Origin: Phaeobacter sp. J2-8
Lineage (GTDB): Bacteria; Pseudomonadota; Alphaproteobacteria; Rhodobacterales; Rhodobacteraceae
Direction of reading: 5' to 3'
Assembly: GCF_022867865.1 (NCBI RefSeq)
Contig: NZ_JALIEC010000001.1
Coordinates: 726,501-790,500, forward strand
DNA length: 64,000 nt
The translations under genes were made by a program, and so were the position numbers. A model generated the notes under the pieces. It had not been told where the DNA came from. It worked only from the letters and a program-made list of their open reading frames with translations, and did no database searches. This document shows, piece after piece, positions 27,372 through 37,110 of this stretch (the first letter of the stretch is position 1; each line of letters starts with the position of its first letter).

Positions 27372-28172
27372 TTAAGGCACCGAGAAGGTCAAAGAGGCCC
27401 AAAGGGATTCCCAGACCGGATCGTTTTCGTCTTTTGCGTCGAGGGCGCGAATGACCACCGCATCGACCAGATAGTCATGCCCGGATTTGACCGGAAGAAG
27501 TGCGCGGCCGGCACCGTCGGTGCGATAGCGATCTACGGTGACGCTTTTGTCGGGGGCACGCTGAAAAACTTCGACTTGGGCATTGGCGCGCGGAGCGCCA
27601 TCATAGGTCACCAAGACCGGCAACCCGGCCGCAAGGTCGTCGACGTAAGGGTTGGCCAGAGCGACAATCTCGGTCAGCATACCGGTGTCCAGATCCGCCC
27701 CCGCCCCATCGCCCACCGCGATCAGGGCCTTGCCATAGCGCGAATAGCGTTCGCGAAATCCGGTTTCGGGCAGGCCGCGTTCTGTGTGGACCTCTGCCAG
27801 ATTTTCCCAGTCCTTATGTGCAAGGAACGTCTGGAACTTTTCCCATTCGCGATAGGTCAGCTGGTTGTCTGTCGTGACATGGGTGACCACCGCCAGCCCG
27901 GTTTCCGTGGGGGTGAGGTTCAGCGCGGGTTTGTCGCCCGCACGCCCCGTCACCGGCAATGTCTGTCCGGCGATCTGCACCTCGAATCGGCGGAACCGGG
28001 TCGAAAGATAGGCAAAGGACGGGCCGACAAAATCCTGGCCGACACGGATATCCGCCACCATCTTGTCCCCGGCTGCGATTTGCCAATCGGCCGCATCTAT
28101 CCAGAATTCATGGGCGCTTGCCCCAAGCGGGAGCAAGAAAGAGAGACTGGCAATCGCACTGCGCAACAACAT
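27372..28172 (-). CDS. DUF4198 domain-containing periplasmic protein
   Basis: A 266-aa protein with a Sec signal peptide (LLRSAIASLSFLLPLGASAHEFW) and cleavage predicted after ASA. The mature N-terminus HEFWIDAADWQIAAGDKMVADIRVGQDF matches the DUF4198 (NikM-like) family, whose members often start with a His that may bind metal. A C-terminal part (LPVLVTYDGAPRANAQVEVFQRAPDKSV) looks like an Ig-type beta domain. These proteins are thought to help nickel, cobalt or other metal uptake, but no transporter gene is adjacent. The start at 28172 has AAGGA at suitable spacing; an upstream GC-rich extension is less likely. Confidence 0.82.
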   Translation of the reverse strand: MLLRSAIASLSFLLPLGASAHEFWIDAADWQIAAGDKMVADIRVGQDFVGPSFAYLSTRFRRFEVQIAGQTLPVTGRAGDKPALNLTPTETGLAVVTHVTTDNQLTYREWEKFQTFLAHKDWENLAEVHTERGLPETGFRERYSRYGKALIAVGDGAGADLDTGMLTEIVALANPYVDDLAAGLPVLVTYDGAPRANAQVEVFQRAPDKSVTVDRYRTDGAGRALLPVKSGHDYLVDAVVIRALDAKDENDPVWESLWASLTFSVP

Positions 28173-28243
28173 GGCGGCATCCTTTGTATCCAAACGGGCC
28201 CGATGCGCGCACCCGCCAAGACAGGCCACACAGCAGTTTGGAT

Positions 28244-28711
28244 TTAACCTAGCTTGCGCGCCCGTTCTTCCAAGGTCTTGGCGAATTGCGACAACCGAAC
28301 CGAGAATTTGCGCGTCACCCGCCCTTTGGCCAATTTCAGTGATTGCACAATAAGCCGGGCGGACAGGGTCTTTGGTTGCAGCTCTGCGACGACGTTCATC
28401 CGCGTGCGAGAGGGGGACAGGGCGGTCAGTTTCACCACCACGGCAGAGTTCAATCCGCCAACAGTTCCCTCGAATTTCAAGGTTTCAGGCGGGGTGTAAT
28501 CTGCCAGCAGCACATCTGCCTGCATTTCGCGTCCGCGAAACTTGAACCCGGCATTCCAGCGCATTCCAGCCTCGGGGGTGGCGTGGGACGTCACGCGGCG
28601 CACTACGATGCCGCGCCGCATCGCCTGGCGTTCCATGCCCTCTAAATCGGACAGGGCTGTAAAAACCTGATCGATTGGGGCTTCGATATCTTCGGTGCCG
28701 GTAAGATCCAT
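28244..28711 (-). CDS. SRPBCC (START/Bet v1-like) family protein
   Basis: A 155-aa protein with the helix-grip layout: MDLTGTEDIEAPIDQVFTALSDLEGMERQAMRRG is the typical opening strand and helices. GMRWNAGFKFRGREMQADV and FEGTVGGLNSAVVVKLTALSPSRTRMNV follow as the beta-sheet, and a C-terminal helix LSQFAKTLEERARKLG closes it. Such proteins bind lipids or polyketides; the exact ligand is unknown. The start at 28711 begins the domain; an extended frame upstream has no family similarity. Neighbours nudC and DUF4198 run in the same direction but with separate spacing. Confidence 0.85.
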   Translation of the reverse strand: MDLTGTEDIEAPIDQVFTALSDLEGMERQAMRRGIVVRRVTSHATPEAGMRWNAGFKFRGREMQADVLLADYTPPETLKFEGTVGGLNSAVVVKLTALSPSRTRMNVVAELQPKTLSARLIVQSLKLAKGRVTRKFSVRLSQFAKTLEERARKLG

Positions 28712-28779
28712 GTGTTTTGCCTTGCCTCGCCTATGCTTTGCCGGTGACGGCCTGTCGATTGTTAGGCCAGAGTTTCGCG

Positions 28780-29742
28780 TCAATCCAACCGGTCCGCAAG
28801 CCAGTTCAGCAGAAGAAAATGTGCAATGGCGCCTTTGCGTGCCGGTTTCATCACCGGATGCTGGCCGGCAAAGACCTCGGCCATTTCTTCCCGGCTGACC
28901 CAGCAGGCATGTTCCAATTCGACCGGGTCGATGGTGATTTCGGTTGCCAGCGCTTCGCCGCGACAACCAAACATCAGTGAGGCCGGAAAGGGCCAGGGCT
29001 GTGAGGCGAGGTATTCGACAGCCCCGACCGGCACATTGGATTCTTCCATCACTTCGCGCCGCACCGCCGCCTCCAGCGTTTCACCCGGTTCGACGAAACC
29101 CGCCAAAAGCGAATACATGCCTTCGGGCCAGGCCGGGGATCGCCCCATCAGGACGGAATTTCCATGGGTGATCAACATGATAACCACCGGATCGGTGCGC
29201 GGGAAATGCTGACCTCCGCAGGCGGGGCAGGACCGTTGCCAGCCGGCTTGGGACATGTCGGATTGTGCGCCGCAGCGCGAACAGAACCGGTGGCTTTCAT
29301 GCCACCCAAACACCGCCTTGGCCGTGGCGGCCAATTCGGCATCACGCGGGGTCATCATTGCCATGATGGCGCGCAGTTCTGCAAAACCTTCACCATCGTG
29401 CAGAGCCGGGTGTGTCTGGATGCTTTGATCGAGGAATTGCCCCAACTGGCCTGCGTCCAGCTGATCCGGTTCCCAATGTGACAGGTCATAGGCAAAGACC
29501 GCTGCGCCAGTGTCACGTCCGAGCAGGATGGTTTCGGGCGATGCCTCGGTCAGAATCGGGTGATCCAGCCGCAGCCGGATCAACTGGCTGTCACCGTTGA
29601 CCAGCACCTTGCCACGCCAAAGCAGGATCGCACGGGCGTTGGCATCCTGCCGTGCGGCGGTCAAAGCGGTCTGATCCCCGCGGATTTCCGCCATCCGGTC
29701 CAGCGCCGATCCGCCAAAGGTCACTGTTTCTGCAAGTTTCAT
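28780..29742 (-). CDS. nudC: NAD(+)/NADH diphosphatase, RNA-deNADding Nudix hydrolase
   Basis: A 320-aa Nudix enzyme. Zinc-ribbon cysteines CSRC (154-157) and CPAC (172-175) are followed by the Nudix box GFVEPGETLEAAVRREVMEES (214-234) and the NudC-specific SQPWPFPAS (247-255). NudC cleaves NADH to NMNH and AMP and removes NAD caps from RNA. All hallmark residues are present and the length is normal. It is transcribed away from the SRP RNA gene; the promoters lie in the 80 bp between them. Confidence 0.95.
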   Translation of the reverse strand: MKLAETVTFGGSALDRMAEIRGDQTALTAARQDANARAILLWRGKVLVNGDSQLIRLRLDHPILTEASPETILLGRDTGAAVFAYDLSHWEPDQLDAGQLGQFLDQSIQTHPALHDGEGFAELRAIMAMMTPRDAELAATAKAVFGWHESHRFCSRCGAQSDMSQAGWQRSCPACGGQHFPRTDPVVIMLITHGNSVLMGRSPAWPEGMYSLLAGFVEPGETLEAAVRREVMEESNVPVGAVEYLASQPWPFPASLMFGCRGEALATEITIDPVELEHACWVSREEMAEVFAGQHPVMKPARKGAIAHFLLLNWLADRLD

Positions 29743-29788
29743 CTGGCTGCTCCCGGTTTTTCATCGGGATGGCACGGGCAGGGGCCTC

Positions 29789-29817
29789 TTGCAAGATGCG
29801 CGCAGTTTGATTACATC
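29789..29817 (+). promoter_or_regulatory. Putative promoter of the SRP RNA gene
   Basis: TTGCAA (29789-29794) and TACATC (29812-29817) are separated by 17 bases. The first base of the SRP RNA, G29825, lies eight bases after the -10 hexamer, the expected distance for a start point. Confidence 0.5.
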
Positions 29818-29824
29818 CTCAATT

Positions 29825-29919
29825 GAGAGGTTGGCGCGGGCAGGCACCTCGCCAACCCGGTCAGGTCCGGAAGGAAGCAGCCGTAACGAGCCCCGCTTGG
29901 GTCGTTGTCCAGCCTCTCA
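29825..29919 (+). ncRNA. ffs: Small signal recognition particle RNA (4.5S-type)
   Basis: The invariant SRP apical region GGTCAGGTCCGGAAGGAAGC is followed by AGCCGTAACGAG. Complementary ends GAGAGG...CCTCTC close a long hairpin of about 95 nt. This RNA binds the Ffh M-domain through the GGAA loop and symmetric internal loop and targets membrane proteins to the translocon. The ends were set by the closing stem, so they may be a few bases off. Confidence 0.95.
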
Positions 29920-30036
29920 CCCGCTTTCTTTCGCCCGGCGAAAGATCGAAACCCCTGTCAGATGAATGCGGTGCACTTCCCCTATTGGTGGCAAACCGCA
30001 GATTTTCGGATATCACGGATCTTGTGACAGGACGGT

Positions 30037-30067
30037 CGGCGGTTCTGTGACGGCTCTGTCACCGCCG
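30037..30067 (-). terminator. Hairpin after the YpfJ-like peptidase gene
   Basis: CGGCGGT (30037-30043) pairs with ACCGCCG (30061-30067), and an inner TGAC/GTCA pair continues the stem. It is ten bases past the stop codon of the minus-strand gene. No T-run is present. Confidence 0.4.
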
Positions 30068-30076
30068 CCCCGTGTT

Positions 30077-30925
30077 CTACAATCGTCGTGCGGAAAACGT
30101 ATCGCAATCCGCCATTTGCCCACTGTTATACCCGCGCGCGAACCAACTGGATCGCTGCGCTGACGTGCCATGGGTGAAGGTATGCGGCTGCGGCACCCGC
30201 CCGGCGCGTTTCTGCAAATGGTCGTCGCCAATGCGGCGCGCGGCGTTCAGCGCCTCTTCCAGATCGCCGGGCTCCAGCATCTCTTCGACCGCGCGGGCCC
30301 AAACCCCGGACAGGCAATCGGCCTGCAATTCCAACCGCACGGTCAGGGCGTTGGCCTCGGTCTGGCTGGCGCGTTGCCGGGCATTGTTGACCTGGCTCAG
30401 AATGCCCAATTCGTTTTGCACATGATGTGCGACCTCATGCGCGATGACATAGGCCGCGGCGAAATCGCCCTTGGCGCCCAGCTGCTGGGACAATGTGGCG
30501 AAAAAGGCCGTGTCGAGATATGCCTTGTTGTCAGCCGGGCAATAAAACGGCCCCGTGGCGCCGCTGGCCCCGCCACAGGGCGATTGGGTCGTGTCGGCAA
30601 ACAGAACCAAAACCGGTGGCCTGTAGTCGCGCCCGATCTGGGCCGGGAATTCGCGGGCCCAGACATCTTCGGTGGTCGCCAGAACGCGGGCGGAAAATTC
30701 TGCGGCCCGCTCTTCCTGTGCGGTAAGTTCCCTTGGGGCGCTGTTGGCCGGATTGCCGCCCGTCGCCTGTTGCAACAATGGGGACACATCAATTCCGGCG
30801 AAATATCCAACCGCCAACACAATCAACAGCCCAACACCCCCCAGACCACTGGCCTTGGCTCCGCCGCCCCGTTTGCGACGGCGGTCTTCGATATTGCGGC
30901 TGCGGCGGGTCCCTCTGAGGCGCAT
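30077..30925 (-). CDS. Neutral zinc metallopeptidase (YpfJ family)
   Basis: A 282-aa protein. A basic N-terminus (MRLRGTRRSRNIEDRRRKRGGG) precedes a single transmembrane segment (GVGLLIVLAVGYFAGIDV). The zinc_peptidase domain has the HExxH motif YVIAHEVAHHVQ near residue 180 and a downstream LELQADCLSGVWA that would give the third ligand. Family proteins have two cysteines in a CGGASGATGPFYCP segment, present here. Cellular substrates are not known. AGGAGAG before the ATG at 30925 decides the start. A short GC-rich gap separates it from the SRP RNA region. Confidence 0.9.
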   Translation of the reverse strand: MRLRGTRRSRNIEDRRRKRGGGAKASGLGGVGLLIVLAVGYFAGIDVSPLLQQATGGNPANSAPRELTAQEERAAEFSARVLATTEDVWAREFPAQIGRDYRPPVLVLFADTTQSPCGGASGATGPFYCPADNKAYLDTAFFATLSQQLGAKGDFAAAYVIAHEVAHHVQNELGILSQVNNARQRASQTEANALTVRLELQADCLSGVWARAVEEMLEPGDLEEALNAARRIGDDHLQKRAGRVPQPHTFTHGTSAQRSSWFARGYNSGQMADCDTFSARRL

Positions 30926-31019
30926 GAAACTCTCCTTCTTGTCGGGATCAGATTGCGCTTGGGCCTCCCCCCGACGCAAGGGGGAATGCCGCCGCGCCGT
31001 TATCCTGACGCAGATCCGA

Positions 31020-32534
31020 TCAGGCGACTTGATCGGGGTGTGACCCGGCCCAATCGGCCATGATTTCCACCAGATCGGCCCGCCCGGAAAAGCCCATCTC
31101 GTTGCGGGTCAACAGTGCCCCGGCGGCCAAGGCCATTGTCAAACAGGCCCCATGGTCGCGATGATCGCGCTCCGGGCAATTTTCCGCCCCATGCAGGATC
31201 GTCGACACCAACGTGCCGCCATATTTGTTGATATGGCGCAGGTCGGGGCCCAGGCTCAGCAAATAGGTCATCATCTCCGGCAGACCTTCCCAGCCGGAGA
31301 TCTGCACCGGGGTCAGGCCCTCCCGGTCCGGCTTGTCCGGGTCGATCCCAAGGTCAACCAACGCCTGCACATGCTCCATCCGACCGGGCAGATGCAGGAT
31401 TTCGCGGATCAGATTGTCAAAAGGTCTTGGGATCTCTACCCCCCGCAGCGCCCTTGGCACCGCCTCGTTTTCGGCGGCACGGGCCAGATGCGCCTCGATC
31501 TCGCTCAAAGTGGTGTCGGCCTCGCGTGCCGCCAACGCCGCCGCCAGCGCCGAATTGCCATAGATCCGCGCACAGGCATAGGCGCTGGCACCGTGATACC
31601 GGCCTTCCGGGTTGGCGCCGTGATCCAGCAACAGGGTGATCATCGCCGCCCCATTGTTGCGCCGCGCCGCCTGAAACAGCGCCGGAATCACCCAGGGCGC
31701 CTCGCCACCGACATCGCCACCATTATAGTCCTCGACCTTGGCGCCATGCTCCAGCAACATCCGCACAGCCGCCACATCATGGAAATCCATCGCACGATAC
31801 AGCGCATTGGTGCCCCTTGGATTGGCGCCATGCTCCAACAGCATCTTCAACCCGTCGTGATGTCCTAACTCGGTGGCATGATACAGCAACTCACCATCGT
31901 CGGGATTGGCCCCGTGTTCCAGCAACCATTTGCCAAGGGCCATGTTGTTGGCATGGCCAATCGCACCGTATAAGGCCGACAATTGATGATCACTGCCGGC
32001 CAGTGCCATGCTGTCGTTCACATCCGCACCATGCGCCAGCAACATGTCGGCAATCGCCAGCATATTCCCTTGCAAATCCGGTCGCGCATGGCACCATTTG
32101 GAAAAGGCCAGATGGCACATCGGGCTCTTTGGTCCCAGCATCCTTGTCGCCGCTGCCGGGTCTGCCTGCAACGCGGCCTCGACTGCGGCCACATCGTACA
32201 ATGCAATTTCCAGCCCAAGAACACCGGCCGCCAAATCCGGCGTCGCCGCCAGCAAATGTTCGACCACCCAATTCTGCCCCTGAGCCAGTGCAATCTTCAG
32301 CCGCTGCTGGCGTGCCGCACGGTCCAGCCCGATTGTATCCGCTGCCAGTTTCAGCCGCGGCCAGGATCCAAACCCGTTTTCCCGCGCCACCACATGCAAG
32401 TAATCCGCATGCGAATAAGGCGCAGGCTTTTGCGGCGGATGTTGCGCCAGACGTTGTTGCGCGCCGGGTTCTTCGGCCAGATGCGCACGGCGCAGACGTT
32501 TGGCGTCACGGCGCAGGGTTTCAAGGGAAAGCAT
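31020..32534 (-). CDS. Ankyrin-repeat protein
   Basis: A 504-aa protein made largely of ankyrin-type helical pairs. Clear repeat copies are GKWLLEHGANPDDGELLYHA, LKMLLEHGANPRGTNALYRA, VRMLLEHGAKVED and MITLLLDHGANPEGRYHGAS, with weaker ones on both sides. The N-terminus (MLSLETLRRDAKRLRRAHLA) and first 150 residues lack the consensus. Ankyrin repeats mediate protein contacts; no enzyme domain or signal peptide is seen, so the protein is probably cytoplasmic. GAGGAG precedes the chosen ATG. Function unknown; it is an isolated gene between the YpfJ peptidase and dnaX. Confidence 0.82.
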   Translation of the reverse strand: MLSLETLRRDAKRLRRAHLAEEPGAQQRLAQHPPQKPAPYSHADYLHVVARENGFGSWPRLKLAADTIGLDRAARQQRLKIALAQGQNWVVEHLLAATPDLAAGVLGLEIALYDVAAVEAALQADPAAATRMLGPKSPMCHLAFSKWCHARPDLQGNMLAIADMLLAHGADVNDSMALAGSDHQLSALYGAIGHANNMALGKWLLEHGANPDDGELLYHATELGHHDGLKMLLEHGANPRGTNALYRAMDFHDVAAVRMLLEHGAKVEDYNGGDVGGEAPWVIPALFQAARRNNGAAMITLLLDHGANPEGRYHGASAYACARIYGNSALAAALAAREADTTLSEIEAHLARAAENEAVPRALRGVEIPRPFDNLIREILHLPGRMEHVQALVDLGIDPDKPDREGLTPVQISGWEGLPEMMTYLLSLGPDLRHINKYGGTLVSTILHGAENCPERDHRDHGACLTMALAAGALLTRNEMGFSGRADLVEIMADWAGSHPDQVA

Positions 32535-32723
32535 GATCGGCTCCTCCATCAAACACGCCCATGATCCGCCAAATGGGCCAGAGAAGACCGACAAGATGTC
32601 AGGTCGTCAATTTCAGGGGATGCCGATACCGGCTTTCCGCGGATCAGGTGGCCCTCCCGTCGGGCCTTGTGGCGAAATCTACCGCAATCTGCCCCACCTT
32701 CAAACAAAGAAACGCCGCCGCTC

Positions 32724-32774
32724 CTTCTTCTGTTCAAAAATATCCCGGGGGTGAGGGGGCTGGCCCCCTCTCTG
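32724..32774 (-). repeat. GGGATATTT-type intergenic element, copy B
   Basis: On the minus strand it reads GAGGGGGCCAGCCCCCTC, then ACCCCCGGGATATTTTTGA, then ACAGAAGAAG. It is inside the 336-bp region (32535-32870) between the divergent ankyrin-protein and dnaX genes. Apart from this element I see no gene or RNA in that region. Confidence 0.65.
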
Positions 32775-32870
32775 GCCTGTCCACCGCAAGATCCCGCGTG
32801 AAACCCCGCGTGCCGCTGGACCTTGACCGCCCAAGCGCCTAGGTTGCCGGGGACAGCGAAAGGCCCTTCC

Positions 32871-34650
32871 ATGAGCGATCAACAACACCCCGCCTATCAG
32901 GTTCTGGCCCGGAAATACCGGCCCGAAACCTTTGCCGATCTGGTGGGGCAGGGCGCGATGGTGCGCACGTTGAAAAACGCCTTTGACACCGGCCGCATTG
33001 CCCAAGCCTTCATGATGACGGGCATCCGGGGCACCGGCAAGACCACCACCGCCCCAAATCATTGCCAAGGGCATGAATTGCATCGGGCCGGATGGTGCGG
33101 GCCAGCCGACGACAGACCCCTGTGGCGTGTGCGAACACTGCGTCGCGATTTCCGAAGGCCGTCATGTCGATGTGCTGGAAATGGATGCGGCCTCTAACAC
33201 CGGTGTCGACGATATCCGCAGCACGGTCATCAACTCGGTGGCCTATGCGCCCTCGGCCGCGCGCTACAAGGTCTATATCATCGACGAAGTGCACATGTTG
33301 TCAAAGTCGGCCTTCAACGCGCTGCTGAAAACGCTCGAAGAGCCCCCCGCGCACGTCAAATTCATCTTCGCCACCACCGAGATTCGCAAAGTGCCGGTCA
33401 CGGTGCTGTCGCGCTGCCAGCGGTTTGACCTGCGCCGGATCGAACCCGAAGACATGATCGCGTTGATGCGCAAGATCGCCACCTCCGAAGGCGCAGAGAT
33501 TGCCGAAGACGCGCTGGCGCTGATCACCCGCGCGGCAGAAGGATCAGCGCGCGATGCAACTTCGCTGCTGGATCAGGCGATCAGCCACGGCGCCGGCGAA
33601 ACCACCGCCGATCAGGTGCGCGCCATGCTTGGATTGGCCGATCGTGGCCGGGTGATGGACCTGTTCGATCTGGTGATGCGCGGCGATGCGGCGGGTGCCT
33701 TGGTTGAATTGTCGGCGCAATATGCCGATGGCGCGGATCCGATGGCGGTGCTGCGCGATCTGGCTGAGGTGACGCATTGGATTTCAGTGGTGAAAATCAC
33801 CCCGGATGCCGCCGAAGACCCGACCATTTCCCCCGACGAACGCAATCGCGGCCAACAGATGGCGGGGGATCTGCCAATGCGGGCCTTGTCGCGGATGTGG
33901 CAAATGCTGCTAAAGGCGATTGAAGAGGTCGCGCTGGCCCCGAATGCCATGATGGCGGCCGAAATGGCGCTGATCCGCCTGACCCATGTGGCCGAACTTC
34001 CCAGCCCCGAAGAGCTGATCCGCAAACTGGGCGACGCCCCGGTGCCTACGCCGCCGACCGGCGGCGGTGGGGGCACCTTCTCCGGCGCGGCTTCAAACAC
34101 CGATGTGCGCGGCGGCGGGGTGTCACAGACGCCGGCACCAACCCATTCCGGCCCGTCCGGGACCAGCGCCCAGAGCGGCGGCGCCGCTGTGGCACTGGCG
34201 ACGGACCAGGCCTTGGCGCATTATCCCAGCTTTGAACATGTGATCGACTTGATCCGCGCCAATCGCGACGTGAAACTGCTGGTGGAAATCGAAGGCGGGT
34301 TGCGTCTCGGGGCCTATCAACCCGGGCGCATCGAATTCACCCCGACCGACAGCGCCCCTGCCGACCTTGCCGCGCGCCTCGGCACTGCCTTGCAACGCTG
34401 GACCGGCAATCGCTGGGCCATTACCCTGGTCAATGACGCCACCGCGCCCACCATCGTGGAAACCCGCGATGCCGCCCGCCTGGCACTCGAAGCGGAGGCC
34501 GCCGAACATCCATTGGTACAGGCCGCATTGGCCAGTTTCCCCAAGGCCCGGATCACCGCAATTCACACCGCAAAAGATGCCGTTGCCGAGGCCCAGGTCG
34601 AAGCCTTGCAAGAAGTCGAAGATGAATGGGATCCCTTTGAGGAAGACTGA
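32871..34650 (+). CDS. dnaX: DNA polymerase III subunits gamma and tau, frame interrupted once
   Basis: The clamp-loader ATPase. The first frame gives QVLARKYRPETFADLVGQ and the P-loop GIRGTGKTTTA, then loses frame at 33051-33060 (GCCCCAAATC). The second frame resumes with KGMNCIGPDGAGQ, the zinc-binding CGVCEHC, VDVLEMDAASNTGVDDIR, DEVHMLSKSAFNALLKTLEEPP (Walker B) and FIFATTEIRKVP. Removing one base gives TTTA-x-IIAKGMNC and a 592-aa protein. The C-terminal half has a Gly/Pro/Thr linker and the tau-type domain ending EDEWDPFEED. This break is inside the nucleotide-binding loop, far upstream of the programmed gamma/tau slippage site known in some bacteria, so it is probably a read error. The gene leads the conserved dnaX-ybaB-recR group. 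Confidence 0.92.
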
Positions 34651-34673
34651 TACCTTCCGATTGACCAGCCCCG

Positions 34674-34735
34674 CTTTCATCTGACCAGAAATATCCCGGG
34701 GGTGAGGGCAACGCCCGAGGGGGCTGGCCCCCTTC
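34674..34735 (-). repeat. GGGATATTT-type intergenic element, copy C
   Basis: On the minus strand it has GGGGGCCAGCCCCC, a second stem GGGCGTTGCCC, then CCCCCGGGATATTTCTGG and TCAGATGAAAG. It lies between dnaX and ybaB; the DNA hairpins could reduce read-through or stabilise the dnaX mRNA end. Confidence 0.7.
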
Positions 34736-34853
34736 TGCCGGTTGACATCGGTGGCGGCCTTGGGCGCAGGTCTCGACCCCCAAGTCTCCAACCCCTTGCC
34801 GCCGCGCCGCGCCATACGTATCTAGACCCCAAAGCGTCACACAGGAGAATGCA

Positions 34854-35198
34854 ATGTTCAAAGGTCTCGGAAACCTCGGCGATATGGCCGGGATGATGAA
34901 AAAAGCCCAGGAAATGCAAAGCAAAATGGCCGGGTTGCAGGACAATCTGCACAATCTGGTGGTCATCGGTGAAAGCGGCGCCGGATTGGTCAAGGCCACG
35001 GCCAGCGCCAAGGGCGAGCTGAAGGCGCTGGATATTGATCCTTCGATCTTCAATGGCGACGACAAGGAAGTGGTCGAGGATCTGATCCTTGCCGCCATCA
35101 AGGACGCGCAATCGCGGGCCACACAACGGGCCGAAGAAGAAATGACCAAGCTGACCGAAGAAATGGGTCTGCCCAAAGACATGAAACTGCCGTTCTAA
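34854..35198 (+). CDS. YbaB/EbfC family nucleoid-associated protein
   Basis: A 114-aa DNA-binding protein that works as a dimer. The MFKGLGNLGDMAGMMKKAQEMQSKM start and the PSIF..DDKEVVEDLILAAIKDAQ helix are typical of the family. It is preceded by AGGAG, placed between dnaX and recR as in many bacteria, and followed four bases later by the TraB/GumN gene. It probably binds DNA broadly and may influence transcription or recombination; direct targets are unknown. Confidence 0.95.
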   Translation: MFKGLGNLGDMAGMMKKAQEMQSKMAGLQDNLHNLVVIGESGAGLVKATASAKGELKALDIDPSIFNGDDKEVVEDLILAAIKDAQSRATQRAEEEMTKLTEEMGLPKDMKLPF

Positions 35199-35202
35199 GG
35201 TC

Positions 35203-36342
35203 ATGTGGCGCGGTGGGCGGGTCATAATTGCGGTCTGCGCGGCGCTGTTTTCCGGCGTGGCCGCCCGCACCGTCGCGGCCCAGGACTGGGCCACGCGCGC
35301 GGTTTGTGACATGCCCGAAATCGGCGTTTTCGACCGGGTATTCGCCCCCGCCACCCGGGCCGAGGTTGAAGCCGCCGGTGCCGAAATCACCAATCCGCTG
35401 GGGCGGTTCTGGCGGGTGGTGTCCCCCAATGGGGCGGTGTCCCATCTTTGGGGCACGATGCATTCGTCGGACCCGCGGGTTCTGGACCTTCCGGATCTGG
35501 TCGAGGCACGGATTGCCGAGGCAGAGGTGGTTGCACTGGAAATCGACCCGATCCTGCCAACCCGCGCGGCGGTTGCGGACCAGCAGCAACGCTCCGACTG
35601 GTTTCGCGATGACGATGACACCACGTCGCTGACGGATCTGGGCCTTGACCCAAAGGTGTTGCAGTGGATTCGTCTGCGCAGCGCCGGTCTCGGATGGGGC
35701 GAGGATGCGCCTGAATTTCTGACCCCCGGCGGGCTGGCTGAATTGCTGCTTTCCGATCCCTGTCATGACTTTGCCGCCGGTGTCCTGCCCGTTCAGGACA
35801 GTCGCATTCAGATGCTGGCGATGATCGGTGGCGCGGACATACTGGCGCTTGAAGATCGCGATCGCATTCGTCGCAAGATGGATCACCCCGACAGTACCGA
35901 TTTTGCGGTGGATTTCCTGTCGGTCTATGGCAGCTATCTCAATCCGAATACCATCTGGCAGGAACGTGCGACCCAGATCGCGCTTTACCTGTCGGGGCGT
36001 CTGGGGGACATGCTGGCCTGGGATCAGGTCTATGTCAGTGACGCGCTGGGCGACAACGGCGCGACGCTGGCACGGGTGAACCGGTATCTGCTGGACGAGC
36101 GCAACCATGCCTTCCTTGCGGCGGCGCAGGACGGCTTGCAGGACGGTGGCATGCTGATGGCGGTGGGCGGGTTTCACTTGCCCGGCGATCAGGGGCTGAT
36201 TGCGCTTTTGCGGCGTCAGGGGTTCACCGTGACCCGCATCCCGGTGCCCGGCGAAGTGCGCACTCTTGATGCGCGCCGCAATGATCGAAGTTTGGATCAG
36301 CTTGATCTTGGACCAGCAGACCCCGATGAGGCGCAGCCATGA
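35203..36342 (+). CDS. TraB/GumN family protein
   Basis: A 379-aa protein with an N-terminal signal peptide ([21 protein letters not shown]). The TraB/GumN domain opens with [19 protein letters not shown] (GTxH motif) and ends with [20 protein letters not shown] (the second conserved GxxHLxG block). These two His-containing motifs are proposed metal-protease active-site elements in the Tiki/TraB/PrgY superfamily, so it could be a periplasmic or secreted protease. Its last four bases overlap the recR start (ATGA), so they are co-translated; a functional link with recombination is not evident. The start is close behind ybaB and has weak ribosome-site spacing. Confidence 0.88.
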   Translation: MWRGGRVIIAVCAALFSGVAARTVAAQDWATRAVCDMPEIGVFDRVFAPATRAEVEAAGAEITNPLGRFWRVVSPNGAVSHLWGTMHSSDPRVLDLPDLVEARIAEAEVVALEIDPILPTRAAVADQQQRSDWFRDDDDTTSLTDLGLDPKVLQWIRLRSAGLGWGEDAPEFLTPGGLAELLLSDPCHDFAAGVLPVQDSRIQMLAMIGGADILALEDRDRIRRKMDHPDSTDFAVDFLSVYGSYLNPNTIWQERATQIALYLSGRLGDMLAWDQVYVSDALGDNGATLARVNRYLLDERNHAFLAAAQDGLQDGGMLMAVGGFHLPGDQGLIALLRRQGFTVTRIPVPGEVRTLDARRNDRSLDQLDLGPADPDEAQP

Positions 36343-36932
36343 GCGCGACCAAGGACATTGATGCGCTGATTGAATTGATGGCGAAATTGCCGGGCCTTGG
36401 CCCGCGCTCGGCACGTCGTGCCGTGCTGCATCTGATCCGCAAACGCGGGCTTTTGATGACGCCGCTGGCTGATCTGATGACCGAGGTCGCGGCAGGCGCA
36501 CGCGAATGCCTGAACTGTGGCAATATCGGCACCGCCGACATCTGTGACATTTGCAACGCCAACAAACGCGCCAATGGCCAGATCTGTGTGGTCGAAGACG
36601 TGGCCGATCTTTGGGCGTTGGAACGCTCTGGCGTGTTCAAGGGGCGTTATCACGTTCTGGGCGGCACGTTGTCGGCGCTGGATGGTGTCGGGCCCGAGGA
36701 TCTGTCGATCCCGCGCCTTGTGGACCGGATTTCCAGCGAAGATGTGACCGAGGTCATTCTGGCGCTGAATGCGACAATCGACGGTCAGACCACGGCGCAT
36801 TACATTGCGGATCAACTCGAGGGCCGGGTGGTGCTGACCTCGCTGGCGCAGGGCGTGCCGATTGGCGGCGAGCTGGATTACCTCGACGATGGCACCATCA
36901 GCGCGGCGCTGACGGCGCGCAAGACCGTCTAG
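36339..36932 (+). CDS. recR: Recombination protein RecR
   Basis: A 197-aa protein of the RecFOR pathway, which loads RecA at single-strand gaps. It shows the helix-hairpin-helix [15 protein letters not shown], the zinc finger [16 protein letters not shown] and the Toprim domain start [28 protein letters not shown]. It ends [17 protein letters not shown]. The start overlaps the TraB/GumN gene stop. Length is normal and no motif is missing. Confidence 0.97.
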   Translation: MSATKDIDALIELMAKLPGLGPRSARRAVLHLIRKRGLLMTPLADLMTEVAAGARECLNCGNIGTADICDICNANKRANGQICVVEDVADLWALERSGVFKGRYHVLGGTLSALDGVGPEDLSIPRLVDRISSEDVTEVILALNATIDGQTTAHYIADQLEGRVVLTSLAQGVPIGGELDYLDDGTISAALTARKTV

Positions 36933-36999
36933 GCCGCTTAGACGGGGCAGATTGGCAATCGGCTGGCGCGTCGATTGCGCGGCCGAAATTCACGCAAAT

Positions 37000-37018
37000 C
37001 AGGGTCATGAATACCCTG
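37000..37018 (+). terminator. Short hairpin after recR
   Basis: CAGGGT (37000-37005) and ACCCTG (37013-37018) form a 6-bp stem with a 7-base loop, about 70 bp past the recR stop. No T-tract, so a terminator role is tentative. Confidence 0.3.
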
Positions 37019-37110
37019 CCTTGACCCAAATGCGACGGGCCACCTATCGTTTGGGGCATGATCGGGCGCTGGTTTTGCAACCCGCCCAGGCCAATGCGAG
37101 AGGAAATATC

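Noticed and set aside
33051-33060. Programmed ribosomal frameshift in dnaX
   Set aside because: The site is in the P-loop, lacks an A-rich slippery heptamer, and a shift is not where gamma/tau frameshifting is known.
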